DNA of 6,441 nt, taken from the NCBI GenBank assembly GCA_902476665.1, contig CABSEO010000114.1:1-6441 (forward strand), in the 5' to 3' direction. The translations under genes were made by a program, and so were the position numbers. The DNA is from an uncultured Emergencia sp. (GTDB taxonomy: Bacteria; Bacillota; Clostridia; Peptostreptococcales; Anaerovoracaceae). This document shows positions 1 through 6,441 of this stretch, one piece after another; position 1 is the stretch's first letter, and every line of letters starts with the position of its first letter. The notes under the pieces are model-generated. The model was not told the DNA's origin, did no database searches, and saw only the letters and a list, made by a program, of their open reading frames with translations.

Positions 1-96
1 TCTTAAAGAGTTCATTCCCTTACCAAGAGCAGGAGCAGTTGACTTCTTTACAGAACTTGTTCTGCCTTGACGTACTAATTGGTTGATAGTAGGCAT
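1..96 (-). CDS. rpsL: Ribosomal protein S12, N-terminal part (cut by window edge)
   Basis: S12 is a small-subunit protein at the decoding centre, where it takes part in tRNA selection and is the classical site of streptomycin-resistance mutations. Only the first 32 codons are present. The protein opens [12 protein letters not shown] and continues with [12 protein letters not shown], which is the conserved S12 N-terminus. The ATG at 96-94 is preceded by AAGGAG (108-103) with a 6-nt spacer, so the start is secure. The loops containing the lysines that mutate to streptomycin resistance lie outside the window, so nothing can be said about resistance. In Bacillota this gene normally leads the str operon (rpsL-rpsG-fusA-tuf); those partners would lie beyond position 1. 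It has its own promoter upstream. Identity is very sure; only the length is unknown. Confidence 0.97.
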   Translation of the reverse strand, partial: MPTINQLVRQGRTSSVKKSTAPALGKGMNSLR

Positions 97-136
97 TAGT
101 TTCTCCTTTCTTTTTAAAATTCTCTTCACAGTCAAA

Positions 137-163
137 TTGACCCTAAGTCTTCATCAGGGCCAA
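137..163 (-). promoter_or_regulatory. Possible structured leader hairpin of rpsL
   Basis: On the minus strand TTGGCCCT (163-156) can pair with AGGGTCAA (144-137) around an 11-nt loop. This gives an 8-bp stem with one G-U pair. It lies in the predicted rpsL 5' untranslated region, about 40 nt before the start codon. The 3' arm also overlaps GTCAATTTGAC (141-131), which is self-complementary, so an alternative fold is conceivable. There is no uridine run after the stem, so it is not a simple attenuator. I do not recognise it as a described ribosomal-protein leader, and a chance hairpin cannot be excluded. Confidence 0.35.
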
Positions 164-178
164 AATAACTCGAAACTT

Positions 179-212
179 TTTATAGTTTATCATATATTTT
201 CTTCCAATGCAA
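179..212 (-). promoter_or_regulatory. Probable sigma-A promoter of rpsL / str operon
   Basis: Two overlapping registers are visible on the minus strand. One is TTGGAA (207-202), 17 bp, then TATAAA (184-179). The other is TTGCAT (212-207), 17 bp, then TAAACT (189-184) with a TG one base upstream that makes an extended -10. Either would start transcription near 172-177 and leave a leader of about 76-82 nt before the rpsL ATG. The surrounding DNA is AT-rich. A promoter here fits the need for strong independent expression of the str operon. Which register is used is unresolved. Confidence 0.65.
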
Positions 213-246
213 GAAAAATTATTCCCTTTTTCCTTGAAAAATCAAC

Positions 247-786
247 TTACTTACCGTATTTTTCAAAGTATTCCTCTTTCAGCATGGACATCAGATGTAC
301 ATCGTAAAATACACCGTTCTTGCGACAGTTTCTTCGTAATACTCCTTCATACTGAAAACCCAGCTTCAGATAAAGATATGCCGCCGGATTTCCCGTATAA
401 TGATCCAGATACACCCGTTCAAGTCCCATGTCCGTAAAACAGAGACGCAGAACAGCTTCCATGGCCTGTCTGCCATATCCTCTTCCCCGCAGCTCAGTAT
501 CTGCAATATAAATCCGCCAGATTTCCACCTTCCAGCCTTCTGCCAGATCTCCCAGAATGATTCTTCCTATAGGGGCTCCGCTTTTCTTCAGACAGATAGT
601 GTACTGCCGCGCGGCCGGATCTTCATCAAAGTGGACATAAGCCTTTGTCACATCCTCCAGAGTCTGACCGTCTGCAATGCTGAAAAACTCCGTCACCTCA
701 GGCAGTCGTTCCCACGGGTCAAAATACTGAAGATCATCCCATACGCTGTCACGAATCAGTAAATCTTCCGTTTCTATCGGTTTCAT
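247..786 (-). CDS. GNAT-family N-acetyltransferase (RimJ/RimL-like)
   Basis: Predicted cytoplasmic acetyl-CoA-dependent N-acetyltransferase of 179 residues, a normal length for the family. The acetyl-CoA pyrophosphate-binding motif A is clear as RGRGYG at residues 100-105 (R/Q-x-x-G-x-G/A pattern), preceded by strand 4 (EIWRIYIADTELR, 88-100). Motif B follows with N133, Y137 and Y139 in NPAAYLYLKLGF (133-144). The C-terminal EGVLRRNCRKNG (147-158) and YDVHLMSML (161-169) resemble the acetyltransf_3 / RimJ-RimL style. No signal peptide or membrane segment is seen. I place the start at the ATG at 786-784 because GGAAGG/AAGGTG (800-793) is well spaced before it. An in-frame GTG at 795-793 would add three residues but overlaps that ribosome binding site. 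It lies 58 bp after the amidohydrolase with no terminator between, so co-transcription is likely. The substrate is unknown: a protein N-terminus, a ribosomal protein, an amino acid or a small drug are all possible. Confidence 0.9.
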   Translation of the reverse strand: MKPIETEDLLIRDSVWDDLQYFDPWERLPEVTEFFSIADGQTLEDVTKAYVHFDEDPAARQYTICLKKSGAPIGRIILGDLAEGWKVEIWRIYIADTELRGRGYGRQAMEAVLRLCFTDMGLERVYLDHYTGNPAAYLYLKLGFQYEGVLRRNCRKNGVFYDVHLMSMLKEEYFEKYGK

Positions 787-792
787 CTTTTT

Positions 793-800
793 CACCTTCC
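793..800 (-). promoter_or_regulatory. Ribosome binding site deciding the acetyltransferase start
   Basis: Minus-strand GGAAGGTG ends 6 nt before the ATG at 786. The in-frame GTG at 795-793 is itself the last three bases of this element and has only GGAAG directly abutting it. The ATG is therefore the better start. A third candidate, ATG at 802-800, is in another frame and ends after 17 codons. Confidence 0.6.
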
Positions 801-844
801 ATGCTTAAATCAGACGTTCTTTTCATCAGAAATGAGTTTCCGTT

Positions 845-2026
845 CTATAAACGAACAATTTTACCTTTCTTCAATACCATATGAACCCGATTGAGCACCT
901 CGATATCTTCATCAGGATTTCCGTCATAGGCTACCAGGTTTGCACGTTTACCCACCGCAACGGTTCCGACTGTATCATCAATCTGCAGAATCTCAGCATT
1001 ATACTTTGTAGCCTGCAGCAGACACTCCAGCGGAGTAAAGCCCAGCTTTTCAGTACGCAGACGGAATTCATAAATTCCATTACCATGGCTTCCCACATAA
1101 ACGCCGGCATCCGTTCCCCAGCCGATCTTAAGTCCTGCTTCTCTTGCAGCAATAAGCCCTTCAGTCAGAATAGATACGACCTTTTTCGATTTTTCCACAT
1201 AATGAGCAGGCATGGTATCTGCCATCTCAAGAAATGCAAACGGTGCAGAAAGGGTCGGAATCATGAAAGTCTGGCTGCTTTCTCCATACATCCTGATACA
1301 CTCGTCATCCATAATGGAAGAATGTTCTACCGTGCGCACTCCGCTGCGAATGCACATTTTAATTCCATCTGTGCCATGACAGTGAACTGCTACAGGACGG
1401 TCAACATAGGCTGCCGCCTCACAGGCCGCTTTCAGTTCCGTCTCTGTGATAATCGGCTTTCCCGGAACTGCTCCAGGATTCATAATAGCACCGGTACCCA
1501 TAATTTTGATCCAGTCGGCTCCCAGCTGATACTGACGGCGTACTGCTTTTCTGTATTCTTCCGGTGTATCACACTCCTCATACATGGTTCCAAAAAATTC
1601 ATTTCCCGCTTCTGTCGGAGAGAGAATCTTGCCGCAGGCCAGCACATCAGGTCCTGTTACCAGATCATCGGCGATAGCTTTGGCTAGACCCAGTGTAATG
1701 TTGTTTCTGTCACCCAGGTCACGAACAGTGGTATAGCCCTGACGCAAATTATCCTGTGCAAGACGCAGCGCTCTCATAATTCTGTAAGAGTCCGGCTGCA
1801 CATTTTCTTCAAAGGTGTTCATACCACTGAGATCCAAATGAAGATGGGCCTCAATCAGTCCCGGAATCACAGTCTTTCCGGCCATGTCGATAATGTCTTC
1901 GCCCTTTGCCGTATTTGCAGGCTTTATCTCCTTAATAACGCCCTCATCGATGACAATATCTCCTGCTGCAGCATGAAAGTCCTCTGTCAGTTCAGGAATC
2001 AGTCTGGCATTTTTTAATATAATCAT
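845..2026 (-). CDS. Metal-dependent amidohydrolase (prolidase / imidazolonepropionase-like)
   Basis: A 393-residue amidohydrolase-superfamily enzyme, predicted cytoplasmic because no signal peptide is visible. The N-terminal beta-sandwich part (about 1-55) leads into VIPGLIEAHLHLD, with metal ligands H61 and H63 after strand 1 of the TIM barrel. DWIKIMGTGA gives K174, the likely carboxylated bridging lysine. AVHCHG gives H215 or H217, TVEHSS gives H235, and WGTDAG gives the catalytic aspartate D306. A binuclear metal site is therefore expected. The C-terminus has the typical return to the sandwich domain (GTVAVGKRANLVAYDGNP, 354-371). This pattern matches the COG1228-type group, which includes Xaa-Pro dipeptidases and imidazolonepropionase. 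No neighbouring histidine-degradation genes are seen, so a dipeptidase or related amide hydrolase is preferred, but the substrate is not determined. The ATG at 2026 has AGGAGG (2039-2034) 7 nt upstream, and the stop is TAG. It is the first gene after its own promoter and is likely co-transcribed with the acetyltransferase. Confidence 0.92.
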   Translation of the reverse strand: MIILKNARLIPELTEDFHAAAGDIVIDEGVIKEIKPANTAKGEDIIDMAGKTVIPGLIEAHLHLDLSGMNTFEENVQPDSYRIMRALRLAQDNLRQGYTTVRDLGDRNNITLGLAKAIADDLVTGPDVLACGKILSPTEAGNEFFGTMYEECDTPEEYRKAVRRQYQLGADWIKIMGTGAIMNPGAVPGKPIITETELKAACEAAAYVDRPVAVHCHGTDGIKMCIRSGVRTVEHSSIMDDECIRMYGESSQTFMIPTLSAPFAFLEMADTMPAHYVEKSKKVVSILTEGLIAAREAGLKIGWGTDAGVYVGSHGNGIYEFRLRTEKLGFTPLECLLQATKYNAEILQIDDTVGTVAVGKRANLVAYDGNPDEDIEVLNRVHMVLKKGKIVRL

Positions 2027-2064
2027 TGTATTTCCTCCTGCTGAATGATAATCTATCTGCTAAA

Positions 2065-2093
2065 ATAGTACACAAAACCCGGTTTACAGTCAA
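2065..2093 (-). promoter_or_regulatory. Sigma-A promoter of the amidohydrolase-acetyltransferase unit
   Basis: On the minus strand TTGACT (2093-2088) is followed by exactly 17 bp and then TACTAT (2070-2065). The -35 matches the consensus at five of six positions and the -10 at four of six. Transcription would start near 2058, about 30 nt before the amidohydrolase ATG at 2026, which leaves a short leader holding the ribosome binding site. It lies about 80 bp downstream of the rpoC terminator, so the two-gene unit appears to be expressed independently of rpoBC. Confidence 0.7.
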
Positions 2094-2104
2094 CTCTATT
2101 TTTA

Positions 2105-2125
2105 TCTTCACTTTTCTTCTTCACT
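2105..2125 (-). repeat. Direct repeat AGTGAAGA x2 upstream of the promoter
   Basis: The octamer AGTGAAGA occurs at 2125-2118 and again at 2112-2105 on the minus strand, with a 13-bp period. The nearer copy ends 11 bp before the -35 hexamer. The farther copy also overlaps a small inverted repeat, TTCACTGTGAA (2120-2130, plus strand). The placement, roughly -50 to -65 from the predicted start site, would suit an activator or other regulator. The region is purine-rich on this strand, so a chance repeat is possible. Confidence 0.35.
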
Positions 2126-2170
2126 GTGAAAAGAACAATGCGAATCCGCTTTCAGACTGTCCTGCAATGC

Positions 2171-2208
2171 AAAACCGCCGCGCTTTTCTACTGCGCGGCG
2201 GTTCTTTT
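2171..2208 (-). terminator. Rho-independent terminator of rpoBC
   Basis: A perfect 11-bp GC-rich stem is formed by arms at 2193-2203 and 2173-2183 (AACCGCCGCGC on the plus strand and its complement), around a 9-nt loop. On the minus strand the stem is followed by a short T run (TTTT, including the end of the stem) and preceded by AAAAG. It begins about 10-15 bp after the rpoC stop codon. The T run is short for a strong terminator, but the stem is very stable. The plus strand also ends in TTCTTTT, so it could work in both directions. Confidence 0.88.
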
Positions 2209-2218
2209 ATGACTGTTT

Positions 2219-5200
2219 TTATTCAAATTCTATAATTTCCGGATCTTTCTCCACTGCCGGAGATTCTGTCTCTTCAAAACCTTCTGCAGCAAATGATGTC
2301 TGATCCGCTTCCTCCGGAATTTCTGTAATTCCTTCAGCTTCTACTGTTTCCTCGGCAGGCTCTTCTGCATAAGTATCTTCTTCCATAGCCTGAAAACGTT
2401 CATACTCACGCATGAATTCCTCGTTTACACCGTAATCCACGTTGATATTTTTGTATCTCTTCATACCGGTTCCGGCAGGAATCAGCTTACCGATGATAAC
2501 ATTTTCCTTCAGGCCCATCAGCTTATCATTCTTTCCTTTAATAGCCGCATCCGTCAGGACTCTTGTAGTTTCCTGGAAAGATGCCGCAGACAGGAATGAA
2601 TTTGTAGCCAGAGAAGCCTTTGTAATACCCAGAAGCATCTGTTTTGCCTTTGCAGGCTCACCACCGGCTTCCAAAGCAGCCTCGTTTGCCTCTTTAATTT
2701 CAAACTTGCTGTAGAGTCCGCCAGGCAGCAGATCTGTATCCCCTGCATCCTCGATTTTGAACTTGGACAGCATCTGGCTTACAATAACTTCAACGTGCTT
2801 ATCATTGATATCTACACCCTGATTCTTATATACACGCTGAACTTCCTTCAGCAGGTACTGATAAACACCTTCCACACCATTGAGCCTCAGAATATCATGT
2901 GGATTCAGAGGACCACTGGTAATATTGGATCCGGCCATGACATATTCGTCTTTTTTCACAGCAAGTCTTGCACCGTAAGGCACTACATAGGTTCTGTCTT
3001 CACCGTCGTCTCCTCTTACGATAACTTCTGTCTTATTGTCATTTCTCGGCTGAATATCGATAACGCGGCCGTTAGCTTCGCAGATTTCTCCCAGACCTTT
3101 CGGTTTTCTGGCTTCAAACAGTTCTTCTACTCTCGGAAGACCCTGTGTAATATCGGAACCCGCTACACCGCCGGTATGGAATGTTCTCATAGTCAGCTGA
3201 GTACCCGGTTCACCGATGGACTGTGCGGCAGTAATACCGACAGACTCACCGATATTGACTTCTTCACCTGTAGCCAGGTTTCTGCCGTAGCATTTTGCAC
3301 AGATTCCCGTTCTGCTGTGGCAGGTCATTACTGATCTGATCGCTACAGATTCGATACCGCAGTTTACTACTTCCATTGCCAGCTCATCGGTGATCTCCTC
3401 ACCCTGCTCAACAATGATCTCTCCGGTCTGCGGATTTACAATATCCAGGAGAGCCGTTCTGCCTGCAATGCGCTGATTCAGCGGTTCAATAACTTCCTTT
3501 CCGTCAGTGAACGCTCTGACTTCCACACCTTCATCGGTGCCGCAGTCAAACTCTCTGACGATGACATTATGAGAAACGTCAACCAGTCTTCTTGTCAGAT
3601 ATCCGGAGTCGGCCGTACGCAGAGCGGTATCGGTCAGACCCTTTCTGGCACCGTTGGAAGAAATGAAGTATTCCAAAATGGAAAGACCTTCACGGAAGTT
3701 GGACTTGATTGGAATTTCTACAGTTTTACCGGAAGCATTAGCCATCAGACCACGCATTCCTCCAACCTGCCTGATCTGATTCTTACTGCCTCGAGCACCG
3801 GAAGTCGCCATGATGTTCAGGTTGTTCTGCGGTTCCAGAGAACTCATCAGTGCATCGGCAACATCATCAGTAGTCTTGTTCCAGATCTGAATAACTTTAT
3901 CATATCTTTCAGAATTGGACATGAGACCCATTCTGAAAGCTTTTTCGTATTTATCTACTTCCTTCTGGGATGCATCAATAATATCCCACTTGTTGTCAGG
4001 AATCTTCATGTCATCGATACCGATGGTCACAGCGGCTTTTGTGGAATAATGGTAACCCATATCCTTAATGTAGTCCAGCATAATTACAGTGCCGGTATTA
4101 CCATGCGCCTTATAGCACTTGTCAATGATAGCGCCCAGCTTTTTCTTGTCGCAGAGGAAGTCTACCTCCAGAGAATATGGATCAGTATTTCTGTCAACAA
4201 AGCCCAGATCCTGCGGAATCTCCTGGTTATAAATGAATCTTCCTACAGTGGACTCTACCAGATGACCTCTCTTGTCATTCTCATCCAGATACATTCTCAC
4301 TTTAACCTTTGCATGGATTCCAACAACGCCATCCTGGTATGCCATCAGCATTTCATCAAGATCGGTGAATACCTTTCCGTCTCCTTTTTCCGGAACACGC
4401 TCGTATCCGGCGGCTTTCAGAGCCTCTGACGCTTTTGTATCATTAAACTCATCTTTCTCATAGGAAATTTTCTCTTTTCCGTCAATGACTTCCACTTTTC
4501 TGCAGGTTCCCGGATAAGTCAGATAATATGCACCCAGAATCATGTCCTGAGTAGGTGTTGTAATCGGTGATCCATCTTTCGGTGCCAAAATATTGTTGAT
4601 GGACAGCATAAGGAATCTGGCTTCTGCCTGAGCCTCAACGGAAAGAGGCACATGCACCGCCATCTGGTCTCCGTCAAAGTCAGCATTGAAGGCCGTACAT
4701 ACCAGAGGATGCAGCTTGATCGCCTTACCTTCTACCAGCACCGGCTCAAATGCCTGAATACCCAGTCTATGCAGGGTCGGCGCACGGTTCAGCATTACCG
4801 GATGTTCCTTGATGACGCCTTCTAAAACGTCCCAGACTTCCGTTCTTACTTTTTCCACCATTCTCTTGGCGTTTTTGATATTGTGCGCATAGCCCTGTTC
4901 GACCAGTTCTTTCATGATGAAAGGCTTAAACAGCTCCAGTGCCATCTTCTTAGGGAGACCGCACTGATAGAATTTCAGCTCAGGACCTACTACGATTACA
5001 GAACGTCCTGAATAGTCAACACGCTTACCCAGCAGGTTCTGTCTGAATCTTCCCTGTTTACCCTTCAGCATATCAGATAATGACTTCAGCGGTCTGGAGC
5101 CCGGACCTGTAACAGGTCTGCCCCTTCTGCCGTTGTCAATGAGGGAGTCTACCGCTTCCTGAAGCATTCTCTTTTCGTTTCTGACAATAATGTCAGGTGC

Positions 5201-6055
5201 ACCCAGCTCCAGCAGTCTGTTCAATCTATTGTTTCTGTTGATAACTCTTCTGTATAAATCGTTTAAATCCGATGTGGCAAATCTGCCGCCGTCCAGCTGA
5301 ACCATCGGTCTCAGATCAGGCGGAATTACCGGAATCACCTCAAGCACCATCCACTCAGGTCTGTTTCCGGAAAGCCTGAGAGCTTCCACAACCTCAAGAC
5401 GTCTTACGATTCTGACCTTTTTCTGACCTGTTGCATCCTTCAGCTTTTCTCTTAGAGTTGTTGAAAGTTCATCCAGATCAATCTGGGTCAGCAGCTCTCT
5501 CACTGCCTCTGCACCCATAGCAGCTTTGAAACCGCTACCGTACTTTTCTCTGGCTTCTCTGTACTGCATTTCGGTCAGAATTTCCTTGTATCCAAGTCCA
5601 GTATCACCCGGATCGGTTACAATATATGCTGCAAAATAAAGCACCTTTTCCAGATTTCTAGGCGTGATGTCCAGAATCAGACCCATTCTGGACGGAATTC
5701 CCTTGAAGTACCAGATGTGGGAAACAGGAGCAGCCAGCTTGATATGGCCCATTCTCTCTCTTCTTACCTTTGCTTTGGTAACCTCTACGCCGCATCGATC
5801 GCAGACGATACCTTTGTATCTGATTCTCTTATATTTTCCGCAGTGGCATTCCCAGTCCTTCATCGGTCCGAAAATTCTCTCGCAGAATAAACCGTCTTTC
5901 TCAGGCTTCAGGGTTCTGTAGTTAATGGTTTCAGGCTTGGTAACCTCGCCGTGGGACCATTCCAAAATCTTCTCTGTAGAAGCCAGTTTGATCTGTAAAG
6001 ACTCGAAATTGTTCAGTTCAAAATTGTTTGCGTTCTTATTTACATTCTCAGTCAA
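2219..6055 (-). CDS. rpoC: DNA-directed RNA polymerase subunit beta-prime
   Basis: The complete 1278-residue beta-prime subunit, which supplies the catalytic magnesium site of the core enzyme. The zinc ribbon is C70, C72, C85 and C88. The lid/rudder region includes [18 protein letters not shown] (343-360). The catalytic motif NADFDGDQM has aspartates D459, D461 and D463. The bridge-helix region is about 790-830 ([19 protein letters not shown], 802-820). The second zinc site is C838, C912, C919 and C922. The trigger loop is about 937-963 ([16 protein letters not shown]) and lacks the large insertion of the E. coli protein, as usual in Bacillota. Residues 1224-1278 form an acidic tail with 22 Asp/Glu in 55 residues. 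That tail explains much of the extra length over the roughly 1200 residues of the Bacillus subtilis protein. The start is TTG at 6055-6053, with a strong ribosome binding site. It lies 17 bp after rpoB, so the two are one operon, ended by the hairpin terminator downstream. The reading frame is intact. Confidence 0.99.
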   Translation of the reverse strand: MTENVNKNANNFELNNFESLQIKLASTEKILEWSHGEVTKPETINYRTLKPEKDGLFCERIFGPMKDWECHCGKYKRIRYKGIVCDRCGVEVTKAKVRRERMGHIKLAAPVSHIWYFKGIPSRMGLILDITPRNLEKVLYFAAYIVTDPGDTGLGYKEILTEMQYREAREKYGSGFKAAMGAEAVRELLTQIDLDELSTTLREKLKDATGQKKVRIVRRLEVVEALRLSGNRPEWMVLEVIPVIPPDLRPMVQLDGGRFATSDLNDLYRRVINRNNRLNRLLELGAPDIIVRNEKRMLQEAVDSLIDNGRRGRPVTGPGSRPLKSLSDMLKGKQGRFRQNLLGKRVDYSGRSVIVVGPELKFYQCGLPKKMALELFKPFIMKELVEQGYAHNIKNAKRMVEKVRTEVWDVLEGVIKEHPVMLNRAPTLHRLGIQAFEPVLVEGKAIKLHPLVCTAFNADFDGDQMAVHVPLSVEAQAEARFLMLSINNILAPKDGSPITTPTQDMILGAYYLTYPGTCRKVEVIDGKEKISYEKDEFNDTKASEALKAAGYERVPEKGDGKVFTDLDEMLMAYQDGVVGIHAKVKVRMYLDENDKRGHLVESTVGRFIYNQEIPQDLGFVDRNTDPYSLEVDFLCDKKKLGAIIDKCYKAHGNTGTVIMLDYIKDMGYHYSTKAAVTIGIDDMKIPDNKWDIIDASQKEVDKYEKAFRMGLMSNSERYDKVIQIWNKTTDDVADALMSSLEPQNNLNIMATSGARGSKNQIRQVGGMRGLMANASGKTVEIPIKSNFREGLSILEYFISSNGARKGLTDTALRTADSGYLTRRLVDVSHNVIVREFDCGTDEGVEVRAFTDGKEVIEPLNQRIAGRTALLDIVNPQTGEIIVEQGEEITDELAMEVVNCGIESVAIRSVMTCHSRTGICAKCYGRNLATGEEVNIGESVGITAAQSIGEPGTQLTMRTFHTGGVAGSDITQGLPRVEELFEARKPKGLGEICEANGRVIDIQPRNDNKTEVIVRGDDGEDRTYVVPYGARLAVKKDEYVMAGSNITSGPLNPHDILRLNGVEGVYQYLLKEVQRVYKNQGVDINDKHVEVIVSQMLSKFKIEDAGDTDLLPGGLYSKFEIKEANEAALEAGGEPAKAKQMLLGITKASLATNSFLSAASFQETTRVLTDAAIKGKNDKLMGLKENVIIGKLIPAGTGMKRYKNINVDYGVNEEFMREYERFQAMEEDTYAEEPAEETVEAEGITEIPEEADQTSFAAEGFEETESPAVEKDPEIIEFE

Positions 6056-6061
6056 AGATTT

Positions 6062-6070
6062 CCTCCCCTT
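6062..6070 (-). promoter_or_regulatory. Strong ribosome binding site fixing the TTG start of rpoC
   Basis: The minus strand reads AAGGGGAGGA across 6070-6061, and the GGAGG core (6066-6062) ends 6 nt before the TTG at 6055. No ATG or GTG exists in frame between this element and the conserved LASTEKI region (residues 25-31), so TTG is the only sensible start. It lies wholly in the 17-bp gap between the rpoB stop and rpoC. Confidence 0.85.
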
Positions 6071-6072
6071 TC

Positions 6073-6441
6073 TTATAACTCCTCATCTGCAAAGTTACTT
6101 CCTGTAAAATCGTCGTCGGGGGTTTCTTCTGTAAATCCCTCTGCAAATAATTTGTCTTCGCTTTCTATTTCGGATTCCACATCCATGATGCCGTCAATAC
6201 CGGAAACATCATCATATTCGGATACTTCCTTGATCTGAATTTCCTCATTGTCCTCAGTCAGTACTTTTACATCCAGTGCGAGAGACTGCATTTCTTTGAT
6301 GAGCACCTTGAAGGATTCAGGAATTCCAGGTTCAGGAATGTTTTCACCCTTTACAATAGCTTCATAAGTCTGTACACGTCCTACGATATCATCAGACTTC
6401 ACAGTCAGGATTTCCTGCAGTGTATAAGATGCGCCATAAGC
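6073..6441 (-). CDS. rpoB: DNA-directed RNA polymerase subunit beta, C-terminal part (cut by window edge)
   Basis: The last 122 codons of the beta subunit; the rest lies beyond 6441. [18 protein letters not shown], then [19 protein letters not shown] and [14 protein letters not shown], are the conserved C-terminal region of beta, which packs against the N-terminus of beta-prime. After VKVLTED (visible residues 58-64) the conserved fold ends. A tail of roughly 58 residues follows, about 40 percent of it Asp/Glu and ending DEEL, longer than the short acidic end common in Bacillota. The stop is TAA at 6075-6073. The rifampicin-binding region is far upstream and not visible. The next gene, rpoC, starts 17 bp on, so the pair is co-transcribed. 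Confidence 0.98.
   Translation of the reverse strand, partial: AYGASYTLQEILTVKSDDIVGRVQTYEAIVKGENIPEPGIPESFKVLIKEMQSLALDVKVLTEDNEEIQIKEVSEYDDVSGIDGIMDVESEIESEDKLFAEGFTEETPDDDFTGSNFADEEL

Noticed and set aside
213..246. AT-rich inverted repeat after the acetyltransferase as a possible terminator
   Set aside because: The stem is only six A-T-rich pairs with a 3-nt loop and no good T run directly after it, so I do not call it a terminator.
748..802. 17-codon out-of-frame ORF from the ATG at 802, overlapping the acetyltransferase start
   Set aside because: It has no ribosome binding site of its own and a composition that looks like chance; too little to call a regulatory upstream ORF.
881..1687. 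Open frame of 268 codons on the plus strand
   Set aside because: It is antisense to the amidohydrolase, whose full set of motifs proves the minus-strand frame; I saw no convincing ribosome binding site or family resemblance.
2026..2235. Short plus-strand open frame across the rpoC-amidohydrolase gap
   Set aside because: It runs through the promoter and the terminator stem, which explain this DNA better than a coding gene.
3167..3247. Trigger loop lacking the large insertion seen in E. coli beta-prime
   Set aside because: This is the normal state in Bacillota, not a deletion.
2795..3334. Open frame of 179 codons on the plus strand
   Set aside because: Antisense to the rpoC region carrying the second zinc site and trigger loop, with no recognisable protein.
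3569..4429. Long open frame (286 codons) on the plus strand
   Set aside because: It lies entirely antisense to the conserved catalytic part of rpoC and its translation resembles no family I know. It looks like a by-product of rpoC codon use.

Overview
The window reads as a chromosomal housekeeping region of a low-to-moderate GC Bacillota bacterium, most likely class Clostridia and plausibly Lachnospiraceae. The evidence is the S12 N-terminus, a beta-prime subunit without the large trigger-loop insertion of Proteobacteria, strong GGAGG-type ribosome binding sites, and long acidic C-terminal tails on both RNA polymerase subunits. The family-level placement is inference from protein style; no search was run.

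All genes lie on the minus strand, so transcription runs from high to low coordinates. In that order: the 3' end of rpoB (cut by the window edge); complete rpoC, 17 bp downstream and started by TTG; a strong hairpin terminator closing the rpoBC unit; a sigma-A-type promoter preceded by a short direct repeat; a metal-dependent amidohydrolase of the prolidase/imidazolonepropionase-like group; a GNAT acetyltransferase 58 bp further on; a 150 bp gap with the rpsL promoter and a possible leader hairpin; and the first 32 codons of rpsL (ribosomal protein S12), which runs off the window.

rpoB and rpoC encode the catalytic core of RNA polymerase, and rpsL begins the str operon for translation. What is unusual is the two-gene cassette between them. 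It has its own promoter, is insulated from rpoBC by the terminator, and has no obvious terminator before the rpsL promoter. The two genes look co-transcribed, but their substrates cannot be read from sequence. The L7Ae-like gene found between rpoC and rpsL in Bacillus subtilis is absent.

No tRNA, rRNA, CRISPR array, insertion sequence or phage gene was seen, and no stretch over 300 bp lacks a gene. The best leads are the cassette, a similar FA(A)EGF(T)EET motif in the acidic tails of both RpoB and RpoC, and the small structured elements in the two longer intergenic gaps. I did not find convincing evidence of a wholly new system.
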